Shown here one piece after another: positions 35,589 through 43,641 of a DNA stretch of 63,621 nucleotides. The DNA comes from NORP240 sp038134485. Its GTDB lineage: Bacteria > Pseudomonadota > Gammaproteobacteria > Pseudomonadales > Pseudohongiellaceae. The notes under the pieces were generated by a model. That model was given only the letters and a program-made list of their open reading frames with translations, was not told where the DNA came from and did not search any database. The translations under genes were made by a program, and so were the position numbers. Each line of letters opens with the position of its first letter. The first letter of the stretch is position 1. Where the stretch lies: assembly GCA_038134485.1 (NCBI GenBank), contig JAYPVG010000020.1, forward strand, positions 1 to 63,621, read 5' to 3'.

Positions 35589-37805
35589 CTATGATTCCAG
35601 ATCGAAACGATCCAGTGTCATTACCTTGGTCCAGGCACTGACGAAGTCCTGGACAAACTGCTCACCGCCATCGTCTGCGGCATAGAACTCTGCCACCGCG
35701 CGCAGCTCCGAGTTGGAACCAAAAATCAGATCCACCGGCGTCGCAGTCCATTTCAGAGCGCCGGAATCATGGTCGCGTCCCTCGAAGATGGCCTGGTCGG
35801 AAGTAGACCGGGTCCAGACAGTAGACATATCCACCAGATTTACGAAGAAGTCGTTGGAGAGGGTGCCCGGGCGATCAGTAAAAACGCCGTGGGCAGCGCC
35901 GCCAGTGTTGGCATCCAGAGCTCGCATGCCTCCTGCCAGAGCAGTCATCTCCGGAACACTCAGCTCCAGAAGCGCTGCCTTTTCGACCAACATTTCAGCC
36001 GGAGATCGGCTGTTACCGCTGGCAAAGTAGTTGCGGAAACCGTCAGCTGAAGGCTCCAGAACTGCAACGGACTCGACGTCGGTCTGCTCCTGGGTTGCAT
36101 CCCCGCGACCGGGAATGAAAGGAACTTCTATGTCATAGCCAGCATCGGCTGCAGCTTTTTCGATTGCCGTGGCCCCACCCAACACTATCAGGTCTGCCAT
36201 CGAGATCTGCTTTCGGCCGGTGTCGAAATCGCTCTTGATACCTTCCAGCACGTTGAGCACTCGAGTCAGTTCGGCCGGGTTGTTGGCCGCCCAGTTGTTT
36301 TGTGGCGCCAGGCGAACTCGTCCGCCATTGGCTCCACCGCGCATGTCTGTGCCCCGATAGGTAGAGGCGGAAGCCCAGGCGGTTCGTACCAACTCTGAAA
36401 CACTCAGTCCGGAAGCAAGAATGTCTTCCTTCAGCCCGCGGATGTCACCGGCATTGACCAGGTCATAATCGGGGGCCGGTATCGGGTCCTGCCACACGAA
36501 TTCCTGATCAGGGACCAGGTCCCCGAGATAGCGAGTCGTCGGACCCATATCCCGGTGTGTCAGCTTGAACCAGGCGCGGGCGAAGGCATCCTCGAACTGT
36601 TCTGGGTTTTCCAGCCAGCGACTGGTAATTTCCCGATAGGCCGGATCGACTTTCAATGCCAGGTCAGTGGTAAACATCATCGGTGCGTGACGCACGGAAG
36701 GATCGTGCGCATCGGGCACCAGGCTGGACGCGGCACCACCCGCTGGTTCCCACTGGATAGCTCCGGCGGGGCTGCGAGTCTGAACCCACTCGTACGCGTA
36801 CAGGTTCTCCAGGTAATTGTTGGTCCAGGCCGCAGGGTTGAACGTCCACGCACCTTCCAGACCACTGGTAATGGTGTCAGCGCCCCGACCGGTGCCATAG
36901 GAATTCTGCCAGCCAATGCCCTGCGCGGCGATGTCAGTTCCTTCCGGCTCGACGCCAACGTACTGGCCGGGGTCGGCAGCGCCGTGGGCCTTACCAAAAG
37001 TGTGACCGCCGGCAATCAATGCGACAGTTTCCTCGTCATTCATCGCCATACGACCAAATGCTTCACGAATGGCGTCGGCCGCGGCCTGGGGATCAGGATT
37101 GCCTCCCGGGCCCTGCGGGTTCACATAGATAAGCCCCATCTGAGTCGCGCCAAACGGGTTTTCAAGATTGCCCATTGCGTCGCGTCGGTCGGAGGCAAGC
37201 CACTCGCCTTCGGGGCCCCAGTTCACATCATCGGGTTCCCAGGCGTCAATTCGACCGCCTGCAAAGCCGAGAATTTCAAAACCCATGGACTCCATTGCCA
37301 CGGTCCCGGCCAAGATCATTAAGTCCGCCCAGGAGATGTTTCGACCGTATTTCTGCTTGATCGGCCACAGCAGACGGGTCGCTTTGTCCAGGTTGGTATT
37401 GTCGGGCCAGCTGTTGAGCGGCGCGAAGCGTTGCATGCCGCCGTCAGAACCTCCCCGGCCGTCTATCGTTCGGTAAGTTCCTGCGCTGTGCCACGCCATA
37501 CGGATAAAGAAAGGACCGTAGTGACCATAGTCTGCCGGCCACCAGTCCTGAGAGGTTGTCATCAGGGCCTCTAGGTCCGCTTTGACCTGATCCAGATCCA
37601 GGCTTTCAAAAGCCTCCGCGTAGTCAAAATCATCCCCCAGCGGGTTGATCGAGGGATCCCGGTGCAGAGGTTCGAGGTTCAGTCGGTTGGGCCACCAGTA
37701 GTTATTATCGGGCACACCGTCTTGCGAAATCGCCAGGGGCGAAGTCAGCAAAGAGGAAGTCCCGATGGCCAGTGCCGTCATGACCGATAATGTTCGCTTA
37801 CGCAT
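35589..37805 (-). CDS. katG: catalase-peroxidase with signal peptide
   Basis: 738-aa haem enzyme that dismutates hydrogen peroxide and has peroxidase activity. The distal site has R102, W105 and H106 in FFIRMAWHSAGTYR. The Tyr of the Met-Tyr-Trp adduct is in MGLIYVNPQGPGG and the Met in RMAMNDEETVALI. The proximal His is in AGGHTFGKAHG. The C-terminal duplicated domain is complete. An N-terminal signal peptide (about 1-28, cleavage near AISQDG) makes it periplasmic, like E. coli O157 KatP and unlike most KatG. AAGGAG lies before the start. It is monocistronic. Confidence 0.95.
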   Translation of the reverse strand: MRKRTLSVMTALAIGTSSLLTSPLAISQDGVPDNNYWWPNRLNLEPLHRDPSINPLGDDFDYAEAFESLDLDQVKADLEALMTTSQDWWPADYGHYGPFFIRMAWHSAGTYRTIDGRGGSDGGMQRFAPLNSWPDNTNLDKATRLLWPIKQKYGRNISWADLMILAGTVAMESMGFEILGFAGGRIDAWEPDDVNWGPEGEWLASDRRDAMGNLENPFGATQMGLIYVNPQGPGGNPDPQAAADAIREAFGRMAMNDEETVALIAGGHTFGKAHGAADPGQYVGVEPEGTDIAAQGIGWQNSYGTGRGADTITSGLEGAWTFNPAAWTNNYLENLYAYEWVQTRSPAGAIQWEPAGGAASSLVPDAHDPSVRHAPMMFTTDLALKVDPAYREITSRWLENPEQFEDAFARAWFKLTHRDMGPTTRYLGDLVPDQEFVWQDPIPAPDYDLVNAGDIRGLKEDILASGLSVSELVRTAWASASTYRGTDMRGGANGGRVRLAPQNNWAANNPAELTRVLNVLEGIKSDFDTGRKQISMADLIVLGGATAIEKAAADAGYDIEVPFIPGRGDATQEQTDVESVAVLEPSADGFRNYFASGNSRSPAEMLVEKAALLELSVPEMTALAGGMRALDANTGGAAHGVFTDRPGTLSNDFFVNLVDMSTVWTRSTSDQAIFEGRDHDSGALKWTATPVDLIFGSNSELRAVAEFYAADDGGEQFVQDFVSAWTKVMTLDRFDLES

Positions 37806-38180
37806 TTCCTTGTTCTCCTTTGGATAGTGAATGCTGCGTTGGTCTGTGTCTATAACTGCTCACTCACAGAGGCTGCCGGTTTCGACTCGTTCCCATCGCC
37901 GCGCTCGATCGAATACCCGTGAAGTCTGTGAAGATGAGTGCACAGTAGTGATACGGTCACAACATGTAAAACGATTTGTTTCGATGAAGCTGATCGAGAA
38001 ATTCGATGCCTATCAATTCTTAAGCTCGAGCAGGGTTTTGTCGATTCATCAGTCAAGACGCGCATCTTATTCGATACCCTTAAAATCGACGGGACGAAGA
38101 AATATGCTTTGAAGAAATTCGCCGGGGGAAAATAGTCACTTTTTTAGTAATACCCGGATCGGTTACACTAGCGCAGCTGT
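37806..38180. other. 375-bp intergenic region between divergent genes
   Basis: Upstream region of katG (minus) and of the 113-aa membrane protein gene (plus). Short reading frames inside it have no ribosome site and no recognisable sequence. A small palindrome, ATCGA..TCGAT, lies near 37990-38010. I see no identifiable OxyR site by eye. Confidence 0.5.
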
Positions 38181-38522
38181 GTGTCTGAAACGAGGAGCGG
38201 GACTTTGGAACAGGCCGACAACAGGTCATTTCTAGCAAGACTACTGGCTGGCGAATATGGCCTTGCCATTACCTACTGGATTTTCTATTTCATTGGTGCC
38301 GGCCTGTTTTTCCTCATCGGTAGTCAGGCGGTCGATGCAGAAAACTGGGTGCGTTTTCTTGCACTGGTAGCTGCCATGCTGGCCTATACCTCTGTTCTGT
38401 TGGTAGGCATTCGCGCCGCCTACAAGGGCCCACAGCTTTGGAAAGTAATGTCCCGGACCTCTTCGGTGTTCATGATCATCAATATCCTGGTCGGGATCAG
38501 CGCTCTGGGATTCATTTACTAG
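38181..38522 (+). CDS. small membrane protein, 113 aa
   Basis: Unrecognised protein with about three hydrophobic segments: GLAITYWIFYFIGAGLFFLI, then FLALVAAMLAYTSVLLVG, then FMIINILVGISALGFIY. It starts with GTG at 38181. A TTG at 38205, downstream of GAGGAG, could also be used, which leaves the N-terminus uncertain. It resembles small gammaproteobacterial inner-membrane proteins of unknown role. No operon partner is evident, and the region 3' of it holds the mtfA remnant on the other strand. Confidence 0.65.
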   Translation: MSETRSGTLEQADNRSFLARLLAGEYGLAITYWIFYFIGAGLFFLIGSQAVDAENWVRFLALVAAMLAYTSVLLVGIRAAYKGPQLWKVMSRTSSVFMIINILVGISALGFIY

Positions 38523-38546
38523 CCCGCTTTCGGAACGTCACGTCGA

Positions 38547-38825
38547 TTATTGCCCCACGCCAGTGCCCCACTCCGTGGGATCGACTCGGTAAAATTTGTT
38601 CAACTCAACAAAAAGCTCTTCGAGTCCCTAACGCATCTGTTCCGGGCATTCAAAAAATGTTTCGATAGCAACAGCAAAGAATTCTGCCGGGTTAGTCGCG
38701 CCACAGTGATCCAATAAACCCCACGTTCCCGATAAAACGTCTTGCTGAAGGTCCTCAAACTCGCGCAACACTGCAGTGTGCCCGTCGGCCACGGACCTCG
38801 CTTTGGCAGAATCGGAGCCAGTAAG
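38547..38825 (-). pseudogene. remnant of mtfA (M90 zinc peptidase), C-terminal end only
   Basis: The minus strand reads through a family-like C-terminus: TAVLREFEDLQQD, GLLDHCGATNPAEFFAVAIE and TFFECPEQMR, then an in-frame TAG (38628-38630), and then LEELFVELNKFYRVDPTEWG in the same frame. The block GATNPAEFFAV is the conserved MtfA signature. The zinc-binding HExxH half is missing and a stop lies upstream at about 38826, so only about a third of the gene is left and it is interrupted. Intact MtfA binds the Mlc repressor in E. coli. This copy should be inactive. Confidence 0.7.
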
Positions 38826-38903
38826 TTACACTACGCCGCCTGCTACACCAAATTTCTGCCACTGTTGACCTTGGGCAGAAACCACTTGCCATGGTGGGGG
38901 ACC

Positions 38904-40352
38904 ATGCCGATGAACAGCTCATCCGAGAGTCAATTTGCTCTGGTACTCAAAAAAGACTGTGCCACCTGCCGACTTATCGAACCCGTCGCCCGGGAGCTGG
39001 CTGAGCAGCTCCGGGATTCGCTCCGGATATATGTACAGGACGACCCCAGTTTCCCGGAGTCTATTGCCGGCAAAGTCGACGATACCCAACTGGAGTTCTC
39101 GTTTCACAACGATATCGAAGTGGTGCCCACGCTTATTCGGTTTTGCGCAGGAAAGGAAAGTGAGCGCATATTCGGCTGGGACAGAAAACAGTGGCAGGAT
39201 TTTATGCAAATGCCCGGTCTGGGCAATGAACTGCCTGACTTCAGACCGGGCTGTGGCTCGAAGTCGCGCGACCCGGGTATGGAGGATATGCTGGCGGTAA
39301 AATTTGGTGGAGCCAGGCAGGCTGCACGGCAACTGGAAATCGACGACAGCGAGGACGTCATGGAAGCCTGCTACGAAAGAGGCTGGACCGACGGACTGCC
39401 AGTCACTCCGCCGACCCCGGTCCGGGTTGCCCGCATGCTGGCGGCTTCAGATCGTACAGCCGATGAGATAATAGGCAATATCCCGCCGGACTATGCCCCC
39501 TGCAGTATCGAAAAAGCCGCCATCAACGCGGTCATGGCCGGCTGCAAACCGGAGTACTTCCCGGTGGTACTGGCCGCACTGGAAGGCGCGCTGCAGGAAC
39601 CTTTCTGCTGGCATGGACTGCTGTGCACTACCTATTTCTCTTCACCTGTCGTGATCGTAAGCGGGCCCGTGAGCAAACGTATTGGGATGAATTCCGGGAT
39701 TAACGCCCTGGGCCAGGGAAACCGCGCCAACGCGACGATTGGTCGCAGCCTGCAACTAATTATTCAAAATATAGGTGGCGGACGCCCCGGCGGCATCGAT
39801 CGGGCAACGCTGGGAAATCCCGGGAAATACAGCTTTTGCTTCGCTGAAGATGAAAGCGATGAACAATGGCCAAGCCTCGCCATGGACCGCGGCTATACGC
39901 GCGCAGATTCCGTGGTCAGCCTTTTCGCAGGTTCTGGCATCCAGCCGGTAATGGACCAGCAATCGCGCAACCCGGAATCGCTGGCCAGAAGCCTGGCAGC
40001 AAGCCTGCGAACTGTTTCCCACGCCAAGGTTTTTATGCAGACCGATGCCCTGCTGGTATTATCTCCGGAACATCGCCGGGTATTCCGCCAGGGTGGCTGG
40101 AACAAAGCGGAAGTAAAAGCGGCAATATATGAGGCGCTGCGCACTCCGGGTGAAGAGCTCGTCAGGGGCGCAGGCGGCATAGCCGAGGGTCTGCCCGAGC
40201 AATTTAAAGACCGCACATTGGACAAGTTCCGGGCCGATGGCCTGCATATAGCCAGCGCCGGTGGCACCGCGGGCTTGTTTTCAGCGATCATAGCCGGCTG
40301 GGTGGCTTCTGGCGAGAAAGGCAGCCAGCTGGTTTCGCAAGCAATGGTATAG
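38904..40352 (+). CDS. thioredoxin-like/unknown-domain fusion, partner of the UGSC selenoprotein
   Basis: 482 aa from the ATG at 38904; ATG 38910 is also well spaced from GGTGGGGG. Residues 8-90 look like a thioredoxin fold with the redox pair CATC (Cys19/Cys22, in VLKKDCATCRLIEPV) and a later cis-proline-like VVPTLIRF. The remaining 350 residues form a domain I cannot name: YERGWTDGLPVTPPTPVRVA, IGNIPPDYAPCSIEKAAINA, GPVSKRIGMNSGINALGQGN and several conserved Cys. The selenoprotein gene starts 34 bp downstream, so the two are one operon. The thioredoxin-like part could reduce the Sec-containing partner; that is inference. Confidence 0.75.
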   Translation: MPMNSSSESQFALVLKKDCATCRLIEPVARELAEQLRDSLRIYVQDDPSFPESIAGKVDDTQLEFSFHNDIEVVPTLIRFCAGKESERIFGWDRKQWQDFMQMPGLGNELPDFRPGCGSKSRDPGMEDMLAVKFGGARQAARQLEIDDSEDVMEACYERGWTDGLPVTPPTPVRVARMLAASDRTADEIIGNIPPDYAPCSIEKAAINAVMAGCKPEYFPVVLAALEGALQEPFCWHGLLCTTYFSSPVVIVSGPVSKRIGMNSGINALGQGNRANATIGRSLQLIIQNIGGGRPGGIDRATLGNPGKYSFCFAEDESDEQWPSLAMDRGYTRADSVVSLFAGSGIQPVMDQQSRNPESLARSLAASLRTVSHAKVFMQTDALLVLSPEHRRVFRQGGWNKAEVKAAIYEALRTPGEELVRGAGGIAEGLPEQFKDRTLDKFRADGLHIASAGGTAGLFSAIIAGWVASGEKGSQLVSQAMV

Positions 40353-40386
40353 ATGAACTAGAGGAATTAATCAGGAGGTCAGAGCT

Positions 40387-40905
40387 ATGTCGACTACATT
40401 ACTGGACCCCACCTCGGAACTGCAGCCAGCGACCCGACAGCTTAATGACAGACTGTCATCGCTGGTCGGCGCCACCGTGGGGCTGCTGGATATCTCCAAG
40501 CCACGCGGTAAGGAATTCCTGGATGAGGTGGAAAAACAGCTAACCGCACTGGGTGCGACTGTTAAGCGCTACAGTAAGCCCACGTTTACCCGGGTAGCAC
40601 CTACCGAACTCAGCCAGCGAATCAGTGTCGAATGCGATGCTGTCATAGAAGGACTGGCTGACTGAGGTTCATGTACCTCGTGCAGTTTGCATGACATCAT
40701 GAACCTTGAAGGTCGCGGCGTACCGGCAGGCTTCGTGGCATCCACCGAGTTTGTTGACGCGGCCAATGCTCAGGCCAGCTCGCTGGGAATTGAACCCGCC
40801 AGTGTTTATGTGCAGCATCCTATCCAGGATCGCACCGATGACGAAATGGTAGAACTGGCGCGTTATGCGATAAACGATATTATTGCGATGATTTATTCGA
40901 AGTAA
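40387..40905 (+). CDS. UGSC-family selenoprotein (in-frame UGA = Sec93)
   Basis: 172-aa selenoprotein read through a UGA at 40663-40665. AGGAGG lies 8 nt before the ATG. The first 92 codons end VECDAVIEGLAD. The UGA then begins U-G-S-C-T-S-C, followed by SLHDIMNLEGRGVPAGFV and PASVYVQHPIQDRTDDEMV to a TAA. Both halves are in one frame and form one conserved protein of the family known as UGSC, whose members carry Sec or Cys at this position. A SECIS-like hairpin starts at the UGA. Sec93 and Cys96 form a UxxC redox motif. A thiolase gene follows 21 bp later. The biochemical role is not established. Confidence 0.9.
40663..40706 (+). promoter_or_regulatory. UGA Sec codon and bacterial SECIS-like hairpin
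   Basis: The lower stem pairs 40665-40673 (AGGTTCATG) with 40698-40706 (CATGAACCT), 9 perfect base pairs beginning at the A of the UGA. A 5x4 internal loop follows, then a 6-bp upper stem (CGTGCA/TGCATG, one wobble) closed by a GTT loop. The loop G at 40685 is 20 nt from the UGA, inside the range known for bacterial SECIS elements, which carry a G at the start of the apical loop. SelB would bind the upper stem-loop. A short competing hairpin (GAGGT/ACCTC) is also possible. Confidence 0.8.
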
Positions 40906-40926
40906 CCATTCAATCAGGATTAGAAA

Positions 40927-42111
40927 ATGACTCGAGAAGCGGTAATTGTCTCCACTGCAAGAACACCAATCGGCAAGGCCTACCGGGGCGCCTTTAACGA
41001 TACTGAAGCCCCTACCCTGGGTGGGCATGCCATACGCGAGGCGGTCAGGCGAGCCGGCATCGAACCGGGAGAAGTTGACGATGTCATCATGGGCTGCGCC
41101 ATGCAGCAAGGATCTTCAGGCTACAACATTGGTCGCACAGCAGCGGTTGCCGCCGGCTTGCCCAACACCGTATCGGGCATGAGCATTGATCGCCAGTGTT
41201 CCTCCGGGATGATGGCTATCGCCACCGCGGCCAAGCAGATCATCTGCGACAACATGCCGATCGTAGTTGGGGCAGGACTCGAGTCCATCAGTCTGGTACA
41301 GAACGAGCATCGTAACAATTATCGGGCTCAGGATCCCAACGTGCTGGCGCAATCCGAACATGCTTATATGTCAATGCTGGAGACTGCCGAGACTGTTGCT
41401 CGACGCTACAATATCTCACGAGAACAGCAGGACGAGTATGGCTTGCAAAGTCAGCAGCGCACAGCCGCTGCGCAGGCGGCGGGCAAGTTTGATGACGAAA
41501 TCGTACCGATGGCCTCAAAAATGGTGTTTGTCGACAGGGAAACCAAAGAGCAGAGTGTGCATGATGTCACTCTGGACAAAGACGAGGGAAATCGGCCCAC
41601 CACTACTCTGGAAGGGCTTAACGGGCTGAAACCGGTCTTCGAAGGCGGCTGCATTACCGCCGGCAATGCCAGCCAGCTTTCCGACGGCGCATCCGCATCG
41701 GTGCTGATGGACAGCAAGCTGGCAGAACAGAAAGGCCTGGAGCCGCTGGGCGCTTATCGCGGTGTTGCTGTAGCAGGCCTGGAGCCGGACGAAATGGGTA
41801 TCGGTCCGATCTACGCGGTCCCCAAGCTGCTTGAGCGCTTCAACTTGAGCATGGACGACATTGGACTCTGGGAGCTGAACGAAGCCTTCGCCGTGCAGGT
41901 AATCTATTGCCGCGACAAGCTCGGAATTCCCAACGAACTGCTGAATGTCAACGGTGGAGCGATATCCATCGGCCACCCCTACGGTATGAGCGGCGCTCGT
42001 ATGGTTGGCCATGCCCTGATCGAAGGTAAGCGAAGAGGCGCCCGATACGTCGTGTGCACCATGTGCGTCGGTGGCGGTATGGGTGCCGCCGGGTTGTTCG
42101 AAGTCTACTAG
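40927..42111 (+). CDS. acetyl-CoA C-acyltransferase (thiolase)
   Basis: 394-aa thiolase that cleaves 3-ketoacyl-CoA (or condenses acetyl-CoA). The nucleophile Cys91 is in SIDRQCSSGMMAIA, the His in GGAISIGHPYGMSGARM, and the second catalytic Cys in VVCTMCVGGGMGAAG. Length and motifs are complete, with the FadA-like substitution pattern. It begins 21 bp after the selenoprotein gene with TCAGGA upstream, so the two are likely co-transcribed. That places the selenoprotein beside acyl-CoA metabolism. No dehydrogenase or hydratase gene accompanies it here. Confidence 0.93.
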   Translation: MTREAVIVSTARTPIGKAYRGAFNDTEAPTLGGHAIREAVRRAGIEPGEVDDVIMGCAMQQGSSGYNIGRTAAVAAGLPNTVSGMSIDRQCSSGMMAIATAAKQIICDNMPIVVGAGLESISLVQNEHRNNYRAQDPNVLAQSEHAYMSMLETAETVARRYNISREQQDEYGLQSQQRTAAAQAAGKFDDEIVPMASKMVFVDRETKEQSVHDVTLDKDEGNRPTTTLEGLNGLKPVFEGGCITAGNASQLSDGASASVLMDSKLAEQKGLEPLGAYRGVAVAGLEPDEMGIGPIYAVPKLLERFNLSMDDIGLWELNEAFAVQVIYCRDKLGIPNELLNVNGGAISIGHPYGMSGARMVGHALIEGKRRGARYVVCTMCVGGGMGAAGLFEVY

Positions 42112-42181
42112 TGACGAATTCTGGCTGGGGGCGTCCGGGGTCACCGGTTTCGCCCTCGGACCCGATGGTCACCTAGCAACC

Positions 42182-43174
42182 ATGCGACTGCTGATTTTTA
42201 TCCTGATTGAATTATTTCTGCTGCCATTGCAGATCGTCGGGGTAATCCTGTACACCTTTCGGCTAAGAAAAATTTCTATCCCGCAACAAATATCCGGAAC
42301 AGCGAACGAACCCTATGGAGCCCGACTCCTGTTTCATATTGCGAGAACAAGAAACGATCCGACAGCTTATGCGCTTGCTGGTCATCTGCCAATTTATGAC
42401 GGCCTGGTTACGTTCCTGATAATCAAAACCCTGGAGTTCGCCTGTCGAATTAGCGGCTATCGGGGTTGGCTGTTTGATTTCCCCGGTCCTCGCCCCTCCG
42501 ACCTTCTGACGTTCATTTCCCATCGCACGGCATTTTTTGATCACGCGCTGCACGAATCCCTGACCCGTGAGGAGAACCCGGTCCGCCAGCTCGTCATACT
42601 GGGTGCCGGCTTCGATACCCGCTGTTACGATCTGCCGAATGCTGCAGACGTTTGCTGTTTTGAGGTGGACATGGCGCCCACCCTTAAGGCAAAAATCAAG
42701 GGACTGGAAGCCGCCGGAGTTGCTCATCAACATGTCACTTTCGTCGAAACTGATTTCAATCAACAATCCTGGATGGAGGCGCTGCTGAATGCCGGTTTCG
42801 ACGGCGCAAAAACTACCTTTGTGTTGTGGGAGGGCGTGACCATGTACATTCCGGAACAGTCTGTTCGTGACACGCTGAGATTGGCAGCAACGCTGCCTGA
42901 AGGCAGTGAAGTTGCTTTTGATTATTTCAGCAAGGAACTACTGGACTGTGAGACGCCTTACGAAAAAACAGGCAAGCGCCTGGTCAATCAGGGTATGAAG
43001 TACTACGGGGAAGCATTGATCTTCGGAATCAGTACCCGCAAACCGGCGCGCGACCCGCTGGAGCAGCTTGTCGGCGAATGTGGACTGAAACTCGAGAGGT
43101 TTGAGCATACCCACAGCGAAAATCCGCCGAGCATACCCGCCTATTGCTTCGCCACGGCAACCACCGTTGCCTGA
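42182..43174 (+). CDS. class I SAM-dependent methyltransferase (LCMT-like)
   Basis: 330 aa. An N-terminal hydrophobic helix (MRLLIFILIELFLLPLQIVG) suggests membrane attachment. The methyltransferase core has the LVILGAGFDTRCYDL SAM-binding motif, FEVDMAPTLKAK, and VLWEGVTMYIPEQSV, the pattern of leucine-carboxyl-methyltransferase-like enzymes that also includes mycobacterial SAM methyltransferases. The ATG at 42182 is chosen. The frame is open back into the thiolase 3' end, but those residues are not family-like. It lies 70 bp after the thiolase gene. The substrate is unknown. Confidence 0.85.
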   Translation: MRLLIFILIELFLLPLQIVGVILYTFRLRKISIPQQISGTANEPYGARLLFHIARTRNDPTAYALAGHLPIYDGLVTFLIIKTLEFACRISGYRGWLFDFPGPRPSDLLTFISHRTAFFDHALHESLTREENPVRQLVILGAGFDTRCYDLPNAADVCCFEVDMAPTLKAKIKGLEAAGVAHQHVTFVETDFNQQSWMEALLNAGFDGAKTTFVLWEGVTMYIPEQSVRDTLRLAATLPEGSEVAFDYFSKELLDCETPYEKTGKRLVNQGMKYYGEALIFGISTRKPARDPLEQLVGECGLKLERFEHTHSENPPSIPAYCFATATTVA

Positions 43175-43221
43175 TTTAGGGTTTGACATGCGCGCGATAC
43201 GCGCGGCCATTTGACGCAGAA

Positions 43222-43641
43222 TTAGTCCTGACCACTATAAGATCTTGTACTGCGCAACTTCTTAAGACGACCCCGCGCTTTTTTTTCATCCATTCGCTTA
43301 TGTCGCGAAGTGACCGTCGGGCGGGTGGGCTTCCTGGGACGCGGCTTCCGCAGAGCTCTGACAATCAACTCTCGCAGTCGTTGCATGGCGTCCTGTCGAT
43401 TTAGTTCCTGGGAACGATAGCGCTGAGCCTTGATCACAATGACACCTTCGGAGGAAATCCGCTGGTCGCGAAACACCAGCAATCGCTGTTTACAGGAATC
43501 CGGAAGACTCGATGCCTGACTGTCAAAGCGCAGATGAATCGCAGTCGAAACCTTGTTGACATTCTGCCCGCCCGGCCCGCCAGCTCGAATGGGCTGAATT
43601 TCAATTTCGCATTCCTGAATATCAAAATCTGCCAGTTTCAT
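43222..43641 (-). CDS. arfB: alternative ribosome-rescue factor ArfB (peptidyl-tRNA hydrolase)
   Basis: 139-aa release-factor-like protein. The catalytic GGQ loop is in RAGGPGGQNVNKVSTAIHLR (about residue 28-30). The C-terminus is a basic Lys/Arg-rich tail (RKPRPRKPTRPTVTSRHKRM) that enters the empty mRNA channel of stalled ribosomes. Length and tail match ArfB/YaeJ. It releases peptides from non-stop complexes without a codon. It is convergent with the methyltransferase gene and divergent from the ABC operon. Confidence 0.94.
   Translation of the reverse strand: MKLADFDIQECEIEIQPIRAGGPGGQNVNKVSTAIHLRFDSQASSLPDSCKQRLLVFRDQRISSEGVIVIKAQRYRSQELNRQDAMQRLRELIVRALRKPRPRKPTRPTVTSRHKRMDEKKARGRLKKLRSTRSYSGQD

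Noticed and set aside
35491..35595. 34-codon frame after the MacB-type permease gene
   Set aside because: It runs through the strong terminator-like hairpin and has no ribosome site.
36555..37322. 255-codon open frame on the plus strand
   Set aside because: Antisense inside katG; no recognisable domain and no ribosome site.
37831..38112. 93-codon frame upstream of the 113-aa membrane protein gene
   Set aside because: Arg- and Ser-rich low-quality translation, no ribosome site, in a divergent promoter region.
38742..38903. TTG start at 38742 for the thioredoxin-fusion gene
   Set aside because: The added 54 residues overlap the mtfA remnant on the other strand and lack a ribosome site; the ATG at 38904 has GGTGGGGG upstream and starts at the thioredoxin fold.
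40387..40665. A 92-aa protein ending at the UGA, and a separate short gene from 40687
   Set aside because: Both frames are the same frame, the second has only a TTG start without a ribosome site, and together they give one UGSC protein with a SECIS-like hairpin at the UGA.
40664..40679. Hairpin GAGGT/ACCTC as the SECIS element
   Set aside because: Its loop lies too close to the UGA and it is weaker than the 9-bp/6-bp structure starting at the same place.
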